Shown piece by piece: positions 21,601 through 33,483 of a stretch of 64,000 nt of DNA. Positions within the stretch are counted from its first letter, which is position 1. Every line of letters starts with the position of its first letter. Below the pieces are notes generated by a model. It made no database searches. It saw only the letters and a list, made by a program, of their open reading frames with translations, and was not told the DNA's origin. The position numbers and the translations under genes are program-made. This stretch comes from Paroedura picta (lineage: Eukaryota > Chordata > Lepidosauria > Squamata > Gekkonidae). The stretch lies in contig NC_135384.1 in assembly GCF_049243985.1 (NCBI RefSeq), positions 15,310,501 through 15,374,500 on the forward strand, written 5' to 3'.

Positions 21601-24600
21601 CCTCCATTTCAAAAATACCTTTCAGGTTAAATTTACTGAAAAGGACCATTTAACTAATCAAATCCCTATCCTAAGAGGAGTTAAACAAGGCTGCATCCTT
21701 GCTCCTCATTTATTTAACCTTTTTTTACACGATCTTCCAAAAACCCTAAGACTCATAAATGGTCACCCACCCAACCTAGATAAATTGCCAATCCCACTTC
21801 TTCTATATGCTGATGACACCATTTTGCTTTCCTATTCCAGAATTGGTCTGAACAGATATCTGAATGCTTTTTATGAATATTGCTAACTCAATGACATTGA
21901 TTAACTTCGAAAAAACCAAAGTGATGATCTTTGCACAGAAGTAGTCTCCCTCAAACTGGTGTATTGGTGGTCATAAAATCAAGCAGGTCAAATGGTTCAA
22001 ATACTTAGGAATCATATTCCAATATAATTTGCACTGGACCAAACATAGAAATAGGATTATTTTGCTGGCTGTTCCATTACCAATCTAAACCGTTTTTATT
22101 TACTTAAATGTAATCAGTTTGTCCCAGCTGTCTGTCGTGTGTTTGACTAACAAATTCTTCCCAAAATTTTATATGGTATTCCTCTGCAGATCTCAGCTTT
22201 AAACAAAAACTTGGAAAGGTTACAATCTGCCTTTTCCCAGCAAATTTTGGAAATTCCAAATTGGATTTTCACCTTCAAATATTGGCTAAAACTGCATTTT
22301 AGGGTTCAGTTAGATAGTCTATTGGCCTGTTTACTGAGAGACTCTTTTAAATATAAATGGTTCTCTACCATCCTGACTACACTCCTACAAATTGGAACTG
22401 ACTAAGATTACATCTTATCTCTGAATGAATCTTCCATTATGTGCCAAATTAAGCAAAGGCTCCTTGATCAGGAATTTCAAAAAATCCATCCTACTGTTCT
22501 GGCAATTTGCTCTCCTTGTGCTCTTGGTCCCCAAGTGAAGCATGGGATAATGCCGGTTTATTTCTATAACTTGGCAAATCTCCTCTATTGTAGAACGTTT
22601 TTGCTTGCTTGGCTCAACTCCTTTCCATCCAATGTATTACAAGGGAGATTTGTCAAGATTCCATTCAAAAATAGACTATGCCCTTGTAAATCAAATTCTC
22701 CTGACACCATCCCTTGTTTATTGTCCAACGAAGGCATATTATACCTTTTATACTGAAATTCAAAAGACCTGATCTGCCAATTTTTATTGAGTGATAAGGA
22801 TGCCGGTGTCACTTTTATTATGGCTGAATTTCTGTCTTCAGTCTTTTAAGTTAAACTGACTGCTGTATCTTGACTATATTGCTAATCTGCTTTATGCCAA
22901 TAAAGGTATTGTGTGTGTGTTAATGATAATAATTGTGTAGTGAAAAGTCACAGTTGACATGATGAGGCCCTAGTAGAGGCAGATGCCCACAGGTGCCCCA
23001 ATCACCAGAACACACATGTTGCGGAAGTTTTCTGGGTGGTTTGGCTGCTGGTGTGGGGGCTTTGTTGTGGTCTGCTGGCCACAAGATGGCTGGATCCTGC
23101 CTTGTTGGCACCTTCACTCAATGTGTATAAAAATAAAGCTATGGCCATTTTCTTGCCAAACCCTGAGTGTGTTAAGTCTTCATTCTGTCCCACAGCCTGC
23201 CTCCCTGCTATGCAGTTAAACCATATTGAATAACAATTTCATATATGTTTCATCCAGTGGTTAGTTTAAAAGATAACAGTAAAGATGCTAAAATCTGAGA
23301 GACCCACCTGATTGAATCTTCTGGGCCATGTAATGACATCACTCTGGATAGTAATCTTGTGCTCAGACACAGCCCAATGACTCACCCTTCCAACTGTGAT
23401 GGGGATGAAGGACTTATTGGGGAAATTGACCCAGTTTAGAATGTCATACCCAATAGGCCATTCCTGGTATTCATTGAAATAGACCTCCTCCCCAATACTG
23501 TTGTTGAAATTGAGTTTTTGCAAAAATGGGTGGAGCTAAATAGGAAGACAAAACCTCAGAATCTACAAAACAGGGCAAAGAGTTACAAGTATGTCACACA
23601 CCAGTACATATTTACTAGGTTTATCTTAAGGGATGATGATGAAATTTAATGACCAGATCTTCAGGCCCAAAATTTAGTCTGATCAATGAGAAACCACGCT
23701 TGAAATTCTTCTGTTCACATTCTCTATTGTGATATAATGACATGATTATTACAGACAATCTTCCTGAATATTTTTTTTCTGTGCTTTTATGTACAGAGTA
23801 GCTTGAAGCATAGAAATATGTTCCCAGGGAATAATTTAATCATCTCCAGAACCTATGCTCGTTGATTCTCAGGGGAACATAGCCATTTCTGGGCAGGCTT
23901 TTCTAAGGATCCATGAGTGAAGGATTACAGAAATTCATGCCAATTGCCTGAAATCCTCCCCCCCAGTTGCCCATGGTATTCATATACACCTTGCTTTTTT
24001 CATGTAATCTCACTGCTGTTACTATTCTATACTGTACTGTACAATACTATGCTATACTATACTGTACCTGCTATGCCGCACCATGCCATACCGTACCATA
24101 ACGTACCGTACTGTACCATATCGCACTGCACCGTACCGTACCATACCATATATAACTGAAATTCAGTTGACTTGAAGGAAGAAGTTCCATGATCGCCATG
24201 ACATTCTTCAGTTTATAATCAGGGATGCCATAAAATTCCAAGTGCTGGATATATTCTGATTATTTACTTATTTATCAATAATGGATTACCAGCATGGTAT
24301 AGTTGTCAGAGTGCCAAACTACGATATGCACGGGTCAATTTTGAATTCCCGATCTGCCATGGAAGCCTGGGCTAGTTGTAGACTTTTATCTTAATTCATG
24401 GGGTTGTTTGCGAGGAGAATGTTGTAAGTGAGTTTAGTTTCTTTTAGGGAGAACTTTGAAGTAAATAATAAATAAATTGCTTATTCTATTTGACCTAGCT
24501 TCCCAGGGAAGCCAAAGGGATGCAGATTCACCCCTAGAGATATAAAATTTCCAGACATTTTGAAGATAAATTAAAAGAAATAATTGGGAGGGGAATGGAT

Positions 24601-27600
24601 GAGGTGGGAAAATGGAGACATATGCTATTCTAAGTGTCCTATCAAACCTAAACTAATTTTATTGCTTGAATAACAAAAAAGTACAACTTAAAACCAGCTT
24701 TGCTTATGAAATAGCAATACTTGACAGATGTATGGAATTTAAATTTGTAAATTCTTTGTTTTCTACTAAGAAACATGCAAATACTTAAGAAAAAACCTTC
24801 ACATATGTATCTTAAATTTTGCTATCTGAAATAATAGAAAAATTAGGAGTTAAATTTAAAAAAAACACAAGCTTTATGTTGAATAACATAAAATATATTA
24901 TTGGTTCCAAAAATGGGTCATACAAAGGAACAATAATAATATTCACACAGCTAGATGTAGTTCCAATTAGATGCTGTCTTCTTCCTTTGATGGCTACTGG
25001 TTAGAGTTCAGTTCTCAATGGAAATTTCAGAATTTTTCTGTTTGGCATAGTTTCTGCCCTACCTTCCTCCAATATGTTTCCCTCTCCAGCAAGGGAGAAC
25101 AATAAGGTACTTCTTACCCAGTCTGGGTGTATATGTGTTAAAACTGAAAGGGTGATCAATAGAAGAGTTGAAAGGACAACAAAAGTAGTAAATGCTCTGC
25201 TTATTCCCCTCATAAAGATTAGTTATTCTTCTAGGTAAAGGAACACATCAGGCATTTAAGAGCTGTATATGCCCATCTTTCAAGCATCACGTTCATTCTA
25301 AAAGAAAATATTTCATAGGAGGCTTTTCCTCCATTACTCCTTCAACTTCCCCATTTTTCCCTCAGAAAAAAAAGAAAACAAAACACACACACACCATTTT
25401 CCCACTGGTGTTGTTGTTTTTCTTGGGCCTTCACATCTCCACACACCTCTCATTATTTGGATTGTTTACATTGCCATTGCTTGTTTTCGACTTGCTACTG
25501 AAATTCAACAATGTATCAGCCATCTTGTTTTGATCTACATTTTCGTCTTGCATAGTTTCCAGGGAATTTAGGATGGGTCCTTGGTTTTACCCTCTTCTGT
25601 TATAATTGTATTAATCTCCACAAATCTCCCCAGCTTTGACTACTTGCTTTCCTCTACATATTTAACACTATATAAATGAAGCACACATTCTATTTTCTGA
25701 AATCCCACAATGATCTTTTAACGCTCCCCCCCCCAAAAAAAAAAGCCATAGGGAAGAGAGCTAAGGTAACTGATCAAATGCAATAGTGTATGCATAGCAA
25801 GAAAGAGATTTTCTGGTGAATGATAGCATGAAGTAAGCTTTTAGAGGTAAACTATGTCAAAGTACATGTTTTTGGTATTTGTTAACTGTGCTGGGGTTCA
25901 TCTCACTGACACAGTGCTGAGAAAGAAAAGTGAAACATTACCTCCCATGGCTGCTTTGTGTGAAATTCCAGCTTAGGGTTTTTCATCATAGTTCGGGATC
26001 TGAGTAAGTAAGCAGCATGTAAAGCATGTGCAAAGGCATAGACTGCATTATAGATGCCGTAGCTCTGCCTAGACATGTGCATTTCAAATACGTCCTCTTC
26101 CAGACTCTCCAGCTTTTCCTCTCCTGTACATATTCTTAAATTTGGTGCGGAAATATGAAAATTGGAGCTTCTACAGGGAAATACAGAATACCAAAATTGT
26201 TGTATTAAAATAGTTGGGTGTTGGTAAAGCTTAAATGCTCGGAGGAAGCTCTGAAAACCAGGCACATCATTTCCGTGGTTTGCTAGAGACAAGGCACCAT
26301 GGAAAAACCTGGCAGTCCAATCTCCTTGTATTATCCTTGAAGATAAGTCCCACTGGGCTGTTGTGATCCAGATCTTCTTCTGTATATATCGCTTTGCACC
26401 TATTTCATGCGAGTATAGCATCATCAGTAAACCTTGCATGGAATATGTGTCTCCATACGTCACGATAACATTTGCTTTTGTTGCAAACAGGGTTGCTAAA
26501 ATGTCTCCACTTGAAAAGATGTTCTTGGTGAATCCACTAAAAGACTTGAGAAAAATCATTGGGGCCTTCTTTGTGAAGGCAACACAGATGTCATGCCTAT
26601 TGAGCAAAGGTGTAAAAGTCTGCGCAAACTCTTGTCCACTGTCGTCATCCGAAACAAGAAGGCCAATCCATGTCCATCTGAAATATCTTATTAACTCCAC
26701 TATTCCGTTCAACTGAGCCACTGTATTTGGAACCATTTGGTAAAAAAAGGGAAACTCAATTTTATTACTCAGTGACGGGTGAGCATAAGTGAGCTATGGA
26801 GAAACATCAGTGTGATATTTACTTATTTGACAAAACTCATGTTCTTTAAAAAAAGTTGAAGCATTACTCCAATACTATATAATGGGAAGTATGTCTACTC
26901 AGTAGTGGCTAATGTTCATTGCTATGCTTGGACTTCAGAATTTCAATTACATCAGTCCCTGAAGCGTCTTTCTTTCAGCATTAAATAACAGAAATATAAG
27001 AAAGTTGTTATCAGATAAGCAAGGCATGTCTTAAACCAGAAACCCCAGTGTGATTATCAGAAGTGTTATAATGCTTATCCAAGTGTTTTCTTAAAGAAAT
27101 AAACATTTTATTTGTATCCCACCCTTCCCTGCTCGGTTCTGGGTAGCTAACAGCAAACTTTAAAACAATAATAAATTAAGCATTTAAAATATTATAACAT
27201 TTTAAAAAAACACTCATTACAAATGATTTGAACCTTTCTGAGAGTTGGTCAGAACTTGGAGGGATTTTTATTGGCAGATGGGTTAAGGAGGTCAGCATCT
27301 AAGATGTTCTTCCCTGGCCTCAACTATAGGCCTGGTGGAACAGCTCTGTGTTGCAGGACATCCAGAATTGTTTAACATTAGGAGAGCCCTGATCTATTCA
27401 AGCAGAGTATTCCACCAGGCTCGTACCCTACCACAAATTTTGCTAGTCTTTTTTTGACCGCCCAGCAAAACTCTGACCTCATCCCAGGCAGGGGTGTCAT
27501 TCTTGGCTTGGTTAAACATGGTCAAATCTCTGGGTTTATAAATTTGATTATTAATATATAGGGCACAAATATGAGCTTCTTGTGGCACAGAGTGTTAAGG

Positions 27601-29719
27601 CAGCAGAAATGAAGCTGTCTGCCCATGAGGCTGGGAGTTCAATCCCAGCAGCCGGTTCAAGGTTGACTCAGCCTTCCATCCTTCCGAGGTCGGTAAAATT
27701 ACCCAGCTTGCTGGGGGGTAAACGGTAATGACTGGGGAAGGCACTGGCAAACCACCCTGTATTGAGTCTGCCATGAAAACGCTAGAGGGCGTCACCCCAA
27801 GGGTCAGACATGACCCAGTGCTTGCACAGGGGATACCTTTACCTTTATATAGGGAACAAACCATCTCCTCCTCTTGGAATAAGAAATCAATAAATATACC
27901 TTCCCTTAATTCTGTTTTTCTTCCACTCTTTGAAATCCAGCATGGTGGACTCTAATCTGGAAAATCAGATTTGCTTCCTCATTCCTCTACATGCAACCAA
28001 CTTGGTAAACTTGGGCTAGTCACAGTGCTTTTCTCACAGGAAGTTCATTTAGAGCTCTCGCAGTCCCACCTACCTCAAAGGGTCTCTATTGTGGGGAGAG
28101 GAAAGGTGTTTGTAAGCTGCTTTTGGATTTCTTCCAGTAGTGAAAAGTGGGGTATATAAAAACAGCTTTTCTTCTTTTATGAAAACACATTATGGTCCAC
28201 CTACTCCACACCATATACCTGTAGCCCTTTTAACTGTATCAGTACATCAATGGTCCTCAGCACAGTGCATTTTTAAATGATGTGTCTTACCTTCCTTTGA
28301 ACAAATGATGCTAACTGTCAAACAATGATCTTTCTGGCCATTTTTGGGGACTGGGAAAATGGCTCCAAGTTCAGTGCTATCTATAAGACCTGAGGGTCCA
28401 AGGCATTCCATTGCCCCCCACCCATTTTTTTATGAATCCATATACAATTATTTCACCAAGCAAAGTTAGAAGAATCCCCCCCAACTAAGATTAGATAATG
28501 CTAATGGCTCATCTACTACACGTGACAACCTGACAAAATGTAGACTAATGTACATTGTTTGAGCTGAAGTATGGTGCATCGGGGACCAATTGTCCTTTTG
28601 TGCAGGGAATTTAAAAACATACATCTCTACCTGAGGGATCTTGTAGAGATCAAATATGGTAGCCATCTGGACAGAAGCTTCAGAACCAAGTCCTCCAACA
28701 ACAGCTGACATCTTGTATTGCCTTTCACAAACAAAATTAGGGAAGCTTTCTTTTGGGGTGGATAGTAGAGATAGAGTGATATCATAATTTGATCTTCCTT
28801 GTAAGAGGCTATCATATAGCCGGAAGCCCAGTGTGACATTAGGTAAGAGGTCTGGATCCTTGTTGATCTCATCAATCGTAAAAATGAAGGCGAGGACATG
28901 CTGATAATTCTTCCTCACCAGTCTATAATGGAAGTAAAGATTCTGTGGATCTGTTTATATTTACAGCCTTTCCCCAGCTCCCATCCCAATACTCAAAGTT
29001 CTGAGTTAGTAAAAGAAAAACTGCTAAAGATGAAACACAAGATTAAATTGGATAACTTGAATGACAGGACTGGACCCATCCAGCTCCTCTGTTGGCAGAA
29101 AATGAATGAATACAAACCCTAAGGCAAAATTCAGATATGGTACAGAGTAAATGACACACACAAACCACAACCATGCTGGGGATAATGGTACCTGTGTGGA
29201 CAAAAAAATAATTTGGAACCGAGTCTGCAGTTAAGAGGAAACCAGTCAAGATTGAGTGAAAAACCTGGCAGGGTCTAACCAGATGTTATAAACATATATT
29301 GAATTCCTAACTAGTAACATGGTGAAGCTCCTAATCTTTGTGCAGCAGGTGCAACAGTCTCTATGTGTCCAAAGGGTTTGCATGCTGTGGGCAAAAGTGT
29401 TGAGCATTAATAATACTGGCCATTACACTGAGACATCAGCGCTGTGACAATGAAATGAAAAATCTGAAAACCTGTACTTCATTGAAACAGCATACACATA
29501 CACTTACTGGTATATATATTCATTGAAACTACAGGGCAATGACTTGAATGTCTCTTCTGGGCTAGCAGCAATACGCAGGGATGATATTGCACCGATAACA
29601 TGATTTCCTGGTGTTAAATAATCATCGTGGTATCGGTGAGTGGTTGCTTGACAAAACCTCTTCAAGTTCTTGCTGACAGCTTGAGGCAGGAACAGAAGAA
29701 AGAGCAGCAGCAGCAGCAT
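18633..29719 (-). CDS. Type-2 vomeronasal receptor (V2R), six exons, intact
   Basis: Class C GPCR of vomeronasal neurons; V2Rs typically detect peptides and proteins. Exons in order, minus strand: 29508-29719, 28631-28922, 25942-26793, 23308-23535, 20747-20876 and 18633-19534. All junctions have GT donors and AG acceptors and the phases agree, giving 871 residues. Exon 1 holds a signal peptide ([16 protein letters not shown]) and [11 protein letters not shown]. Exons 2-4 form the bilobed ligand-binding module ([45 protein letters not shown]). Exon 5 is the cysteine-rich linker ([21 protein letters not shown]). Exon 6 holds [10 protein letters not shown], seven helices and [18 protein letters not shown]. 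The length matches the family. Introns carry SINEs, L2 and Vingi-like pieces. The exon 5 acceptor is the least certain edge. Expression is unknown. Confidence 0.93.
19565..20325 (-). mobile_element. L2-type LINE fragment (V2R intron 5)
   Basis: The minus strand decodes in part as [18 protein letters not shown], then [15 protein letters not shown], the end of an L2-clade reverse transcriptase, followed by the 3' region near WWNELLEE-type codons (19600-19640). Several frames are broken, so it is old. Confidence 0.7.
20330..20592 (+). repeat. tRNA-derived SINE, near full length (V2R intron 5)
   Basis: Head agccagcttggtgcagtggc, then cagccagctgggtgaccttg, cctacctcacagggtatctg and a decayed (TTC)n end. 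Confidence 0.75.
20944..21030 (+). repeat. Direct tandem repeat, two units of about 42 bases
   Basis: The unit beginning acagatttctgtgtgatgag and ending aagtcagtg occurs twice in a row, apparently identical, in V2R intron 4. The identity suggests a recent duplication. Confidence 0.85.
21085..22920 (+). mobile_element. Vingi-like LINE, 5'-truncated and broken (V2R intron 4)
   Basis: Decodes in pieces as [61 protein letters not shown] and [15 protein letters not shown]: reverse transcriptase motifs in order, including the YADD catalytic box. The C-terminal part continues to about 22850. The end reads ccaataaaggtattgtgtg. Frames shift several times and the endonuclease is missing. The clade (Vingi/I group) is judged from the FKYLGI and C-terminal style and is less certain than the LINE call. 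It lies antisense to the V2R gene. Confidence 0.7.
22930..23235 (+). mobile_element. LTR-like dispersed repeat, 3' end fossil
   Basis: Ends with aataaagctatggccattt and cattctgtcccacagcctgc, like the terminal part of the family at 35340 and 49020. It directly follows the LINE end. No coding parts. Confidence 0.35.
24026..24152. repeat. Degenerate pentanucleotide repeat (TACTG/TACCG type)
   Basis: About 25 imperfect five-base units (tactg, tactat, taccg, accat) in V2R intron 3. They carry many point changes but keep a five-base rhythm. Confidence 0.8.
24280..24480 (+). repeat. Old tRNA-derived SINE fragment
   Basis: Has a tRNA-like head (agcatggtatagttgtcaga, then gggtcaattttgaattcc), ctgccatggaagcctgggc and an AT-rich end. 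Strongly diverged. Confidence 0.4.
27105..27205 (-). repeat. Dispersed repeat end ('tatcccacccttc' type)
   Basis: tttatttgtatcccaccctt, gggtagctaacagc and an AATAATAAATTAA tail. Similar ends are seen near 32745, 53510 and 62740. Family not identified. Confidence 0.35.
27560..27858 (+). repeat. Sauria SINE (V2R intron 2)
   Basis: tRNA-derived head (gagcttcttgtggcacagag, ttcaatcccagcagccgg), then gcactggcaaaccacc, gctagagggcgtcacccc and the tail gcacaggggatacctttacc, typical of SINEs mobilised by BovB LINEs in squamates. Near full length and only mildly diverged. Confidence 0.88.
27930..28175 (+). repeat. tRNA-derived SINE (V2R intron 2)
   Basis: agcatggtggactctaatct, then gggctagtcacagtgc, cctacctcaaagggtctc and a tail gcttttcttctttt. 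Confidence 0.7.
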
Positions 29720-31205
29720 CTTTGGTCAATGAAATCTATTTCATCATTTGAAATCTTCATGCATTCCCCATAGCTGTCGCAGCTCTCAATATGTAATCTA
29801 TTCTCTTCCACCCACAATTCTTGGTTTTATTCAACTCCATATTAACAGATCCCTTCCACTTTCTGACTCTGTGCAGGTTTCAGTATTTATAAACTCATAG
29901 ATTATGTCAATCCCTTTCAGGTTTCAGAAATTACTTGTTTTGGTATATGACTTATGATTCTGATGGTTCTTCTGAAGATCCCCAGGGCTTTCCCATGGAG
30001 GAGACTTGATGATAATCTCACCAGATAATTACAGGAAAGATAATCACCACCCTATAGCTTTTCTCCTTTTTGACTTTCTCTGCTTTATTACAACAGGATA
30101 ACACTTGGTGTGTAGAAAGACCTTGCATCCTTGGTGGGTTAATAGGCAAACTATGAGTGACTATTGTGGGACATTTTGAAGTGTACATGCATTTTAACTA
30201 CTTTCCTCTCTCTTTTCCTCTTCATATTCAGTCCCCTATAAGGATAAGGTCATGCCACTTTCCCCATTATAACCTCCCCCCCACACACACACACAAACAC
30301 ACATGTCTCTTCAACACTGCCTGCTTGGTAAGACAAAAAAAGGTTCATGCTCTGCTCACCCTCCTTCCTATAGACTCACCCTCTTGGGTCTTGTATTATT
30401 ATTAGTCATCCCTCCATCTCTGTCCAGCACTCTTCATTCTCACTATTTTTCTTCTGAAAGATCCAATTGTGTTCAATTTTTTCTTCCTTATCTCAAATTA
30501 TAGATTATTCATTCATACTGTAAAACACCATGCATATTAGGATGGTTACAATGGCAAATAAAATGAAGCTAAGTCTGAATGGCAAGATGTCCTGAGAGTT
30601 CATCATGAAGCATACTAGTCCTCTAACAATTTGGGGACAGCCAGATACTAAAGCTTAATGCCACTACTTCTGTATCAATCTAACTGAAATATAGCCTAAG
30701 ATCATAGAATGCCGTGTGAAAGTAGAAAAGGTTCTTAGAAAATTATCAGTGTAACTTCCATTGTTTGAAAAGGGGACATGTGTGCAATAGCTGATGATGT
30801 ATATGTAACTATTATATTCATTCCCATTGATTTCAGTGGAAAACTCATTGCTAGCAGTAATTTTTTTGTCACTTTTGTTGTGGTCAGCCAATGAAGAAGA
30901 AATTCATGATGTTTATATCCTTCATGGAAGGGATGTTTCCCACTTAATTTAATAAAATGGTTTAATCAAGCTTCTACCCCAGCTGGGCATTTGCACTCAT
31001 AAATAGTCAATGGAATGACAACTGGATTGATCAATTAAAGTTTAGAGCCAATATTGAAGAACCAAGTTTTAAAATTAAGTAATTGCACATTTCCGGAATG
31101 AACACAGAGAAATTCCTCAAAGTTCCCAAATTCCTAAGACAGCTTTAAACCCCATACCAGAATGCCTAGACTCAGTGTAATGCTAAAAAGAGGATTTCTC
31201 ATATG
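29720..31205. other. Region upstream of the V2R gene
   Basis: Contains the presumed V2R 5' UTR and promoter on the minus strand, but no specific promoter motif can be defended. 30270-30300 is a short CA-rich run. No gene recognised. Confidence 0.3.
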
Positions 31206-31395
31206 CTCAAATACTGAAGGTCAATAATGCGTATTGTCCAGGTATTTTCTTGGCAGCTAAGGTGAAAAGAGAAAACATATTGGAGACTACTGGGTGTTCA
31301 TCTGCAAGGAGAAATAAAACCTTTTTTTCATCCAAGTACTTGGGCCCAAACTGGCCAAATTTGTATCTAACAATCTCCCTATTGGGAGCTGAATG
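31205..31395 (-). mobile_element. Vingi-like LINE 3' coding remnant
   Basis: The minus strand decodes as KKVLFLLADEHPVVSNMFSL, then TLAAKKI, matching in style the C-terminal LLSDIDPYVSNKVALYALA of the piece at 52716. Short and isolated. Confidence 0.5.
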
Positions 31396-31397
31396 AA

Positions 31398-31480
31398 GCA
31401 GACAAGCCAACAAGTAGAAGCATGCCAAGCAGATGCTCTGCCACTGAGCCATGGCTTCTCCCTGTCTCACAGAGCCACAG
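31398..31480 (-). repeat. tRNA-derived SINE head, second family
   Basis: Reverse reads gggagaagccatggctcagt, ggcagagcatctgcttggca: a tRNA-like promoter region of a different squamate SINE. It is not a functional tRNA gene because the rest of the cloverleaf is missing. Confidence 0.6.
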
Positions 31481-31671
31481 TCCCTCCCATGCAACATTTC
31501 AGTTTTTCACAGATATTGCTTGAGGACACCAGTTTACATAATTCCCTCAATTTCACCTGCCATATTGTTTATAGTGAAGAATCTAAACCAAAAATGTGAG
31601 GCAGTTTTTTAAATTTATTGTGTAAATATATTAAATCTTGTATCCACCCATCCTCTCATCTTTTGTTACAG

Positions 31672-32688
31672 TCACTGTGACATGCTTTTCTTCAACAGCT
31701 TTCGCACAGCTCCCTTGATTTCTTTATTTCTTATACTGTAGATGATTGGATTTAATAGTGGCGTTACAATGCTATAAGAAAATGACAAGATCTTGTCCAA
31801 TGAAGGAGAGTAACTAGATTTGGGTCTTAAATACGTGGCACTACATGTGCCATAAAAGAGAATTACCACTATCAAATGTGAGGAACAAGTGGAAAAGGCT
31901 TTATACTTGCTCTCTGAAGATGGCAGGCTACATATGGTGGAGATAATGCCAATATAAGATAGGATAATCATTGAGAATGGTAGAGTGATAGCAAAAATAG
32001 CCACTCCCATGATGAGGACTTCATTTGAATAAGTGTCTCCACAGAGTAGTTCCAACAGTGGTTGTACCTCACAGAAGAAGTGATTAATAACAAAGCTGCA
32101 GAATTTCCCAGAAAATGTGTCTACAGTATGGATCATTCCAACTGCAGTCCCACATAAATATGGCCCAGCCACCATCACCAAACAGACATTTTTGCTTATA
32201 ATTGTTGTGTAGCGCAAAGGGTGACATATTGCAAAGTACCGATCAATTGCCATTGTAGCCATTAGAAAACTTTCAGCAACTCCAAAAAACAGGAAGAAGA
32301 ACATCTGCAGGGCACACCCTAGATAGGAGATATATGTAGGCTCAACCATTAAATTTTCCAATAATTTGGGGATGATAACAGTCATGTAGAAGGCCTCTAA
32401 GCCAGCCAAGTGCATTAGAAAGAAGTACATAGGTGAGTTAAAGATAGGATCAGATTTTAGGATTATGATAATCAGCACATTTGTCATGATGGTGAGTATG
32501 TATAAAGTCATCAAAACTGCAAAGATTAATGAATGGAATTTGTGAGCCTCTGCAAAACCCACCAGGATGAACACAGATGAACCTGTAGCATTTTTGTTGC
32601 CCAAAAATAATTTCTCAGTATTATATTCACCCTCTTTTATGCCTTTGCCCTCATGTACATCAAGAGTTCTGTCTGAGTTACTCTCCAT
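31672..32688 (-). CDS. Olfactory receptor, class II, with extended N-terminus
   Basis: Intact OR of 338 residues. Motifs: NAT glycosylation site at 33-35, PMYFFL at 86-91, MAIDRYFAIC at 146-155 (F where V is usual), loop-2 INHFFCEVQPLLELLC, KAFSTCSSHLIVV and PLLNPIIYSIRN. Helix 1 has TN at 69-70 in place of GN. It is a paralogue of the gene at 38011. The usual start just before the glycosylation site is missing. The only upstream in-frame ATG adds about 28 hydrophilic residues (MESNSDRTLDVHEGKG and on) drawn from sequence that is non-coding in the paralogue. An unseen upstream exon could supply another start. Subfamily uncertain (OR10-related). Confidence 0.9.
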   Translation of the reverse strand: MESNSDRTLDVHEGKGIKEGEYNTEKLFLGNKNATGSSVFILVGFAEAHKFHSLIFAVLMTLYILTIMTNVLIIIILKSDPIFNSPMYFFLMHLAGLEAFYMTVIIPKLLENLMVEPTYISYLGCALQMFFFLFFGVAESFLMATMAIDRYFAICHPLRYTTIISKNVCLVMVAGPYLCGTAVGMIHTVDTFSGKFCSFVINHFFCEVQPLLELLCGDTYSNEVLIMGVAIFAITLPFSMIILSYIGIISTICSLPSSESKYKAFSTCSSHLIVVILFYGTCSATYLRPKSSYSPSLDKILSFSYSIVTPLLNPIIYSIRNKEIKGAVRKLLKKSMSQ

Positions 32689-32744
32689 CTAAACAACATA
32701 TCACTCACTATAACCAGTTTTTGTTCTTGTTTTGTTTAATTAAT

Positions 32745-33105
32745 TATATGCTACCTTTACAGCCAAAGGTGCTCAAGGGATGAGAACAAAATTAAATCCA
32801 TTACAAATGGGCAACCCTCAAAAAGAAACAATGGTCTAGAAATTCTTAACAATACAGCACAGAGTGACATCATGACTCCATATGACAAAGAAGAAGGTGT
32901 TTTCCCTCTCTTTTAAACAAAAGATGACAGAGCAACAAAAAACATCTCATGGACTTTTAATTGACATCTAGAATAGTAGCATTCCTGATGAAGTTGAGGA
33001 AAGATTTCATTGCCTCCATTTCACATCATAGTTGAGGCAAATCTTTAACCTGTAAGACAACAGAAGCATGATATAGTGTTGTTTGGTGATACAACTGATG
33101 AGTGA
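32745..33105. other. Spacer upstream of the OR gene
   Basis: 32745-32830 holds a decayed dispersed repeat (atgctacctttacagccaaa, ggtgctcaaggg). No gene recognised in the rest. Confidence 0.3.
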
Positions 33106-33107
33106 TA

Positions 33108-33206
33108 GGGATGTGAGTGTCCTGCATAATGCAGGGGGTTGGTCTGGATGACCCATGAGGTCTCTCCCAACTCTATTATTCTATGATTCTATGATTCTGT
33201 ACTTGA
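33108..33206 (+). mobile_element. CR1 LINE 3' tail
   Basis: gtgtcctgcataatgcaggg, ggttggtctggatgacccat, then ATTCTATGATTCTATGATTC. The cctgcataatgcag version matches the subfamily at 2925, not the young CR1s. Confidence 0.8.
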
Positions 33207-33483
33207 GAAGCGGGTTGCGAGAGTAATAAACAGGGGGAGGGAAAGGTCCAAGAATGCCACCACCATTCTAATTTATTTCTATTATAATTTTAAAATATGG
33301 ACTTTTGGTCCTTCACGACCCCTTGAACTTGCTGGGGTCTAATTTTTTCATGTCTCCTACACAGAAGGTCTGCTCAGCGAGGAGCCACCCAAAGAAGTGA
33401 GCTCTACAGAATAAAAATGGTCCAACCTCAGTGTGACCTTAAGAAGCTTGAAGTAGTCTTTAAAACCTTGGAAGCTGGTCTTA

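Noticed and set aside
31398-31480. tRNA-like sequence on the minus strand
   Set aside because: Only a SINE head with promoter boxes; a full cloverleaf is missing. The same applies to the other SINE heads in the window.
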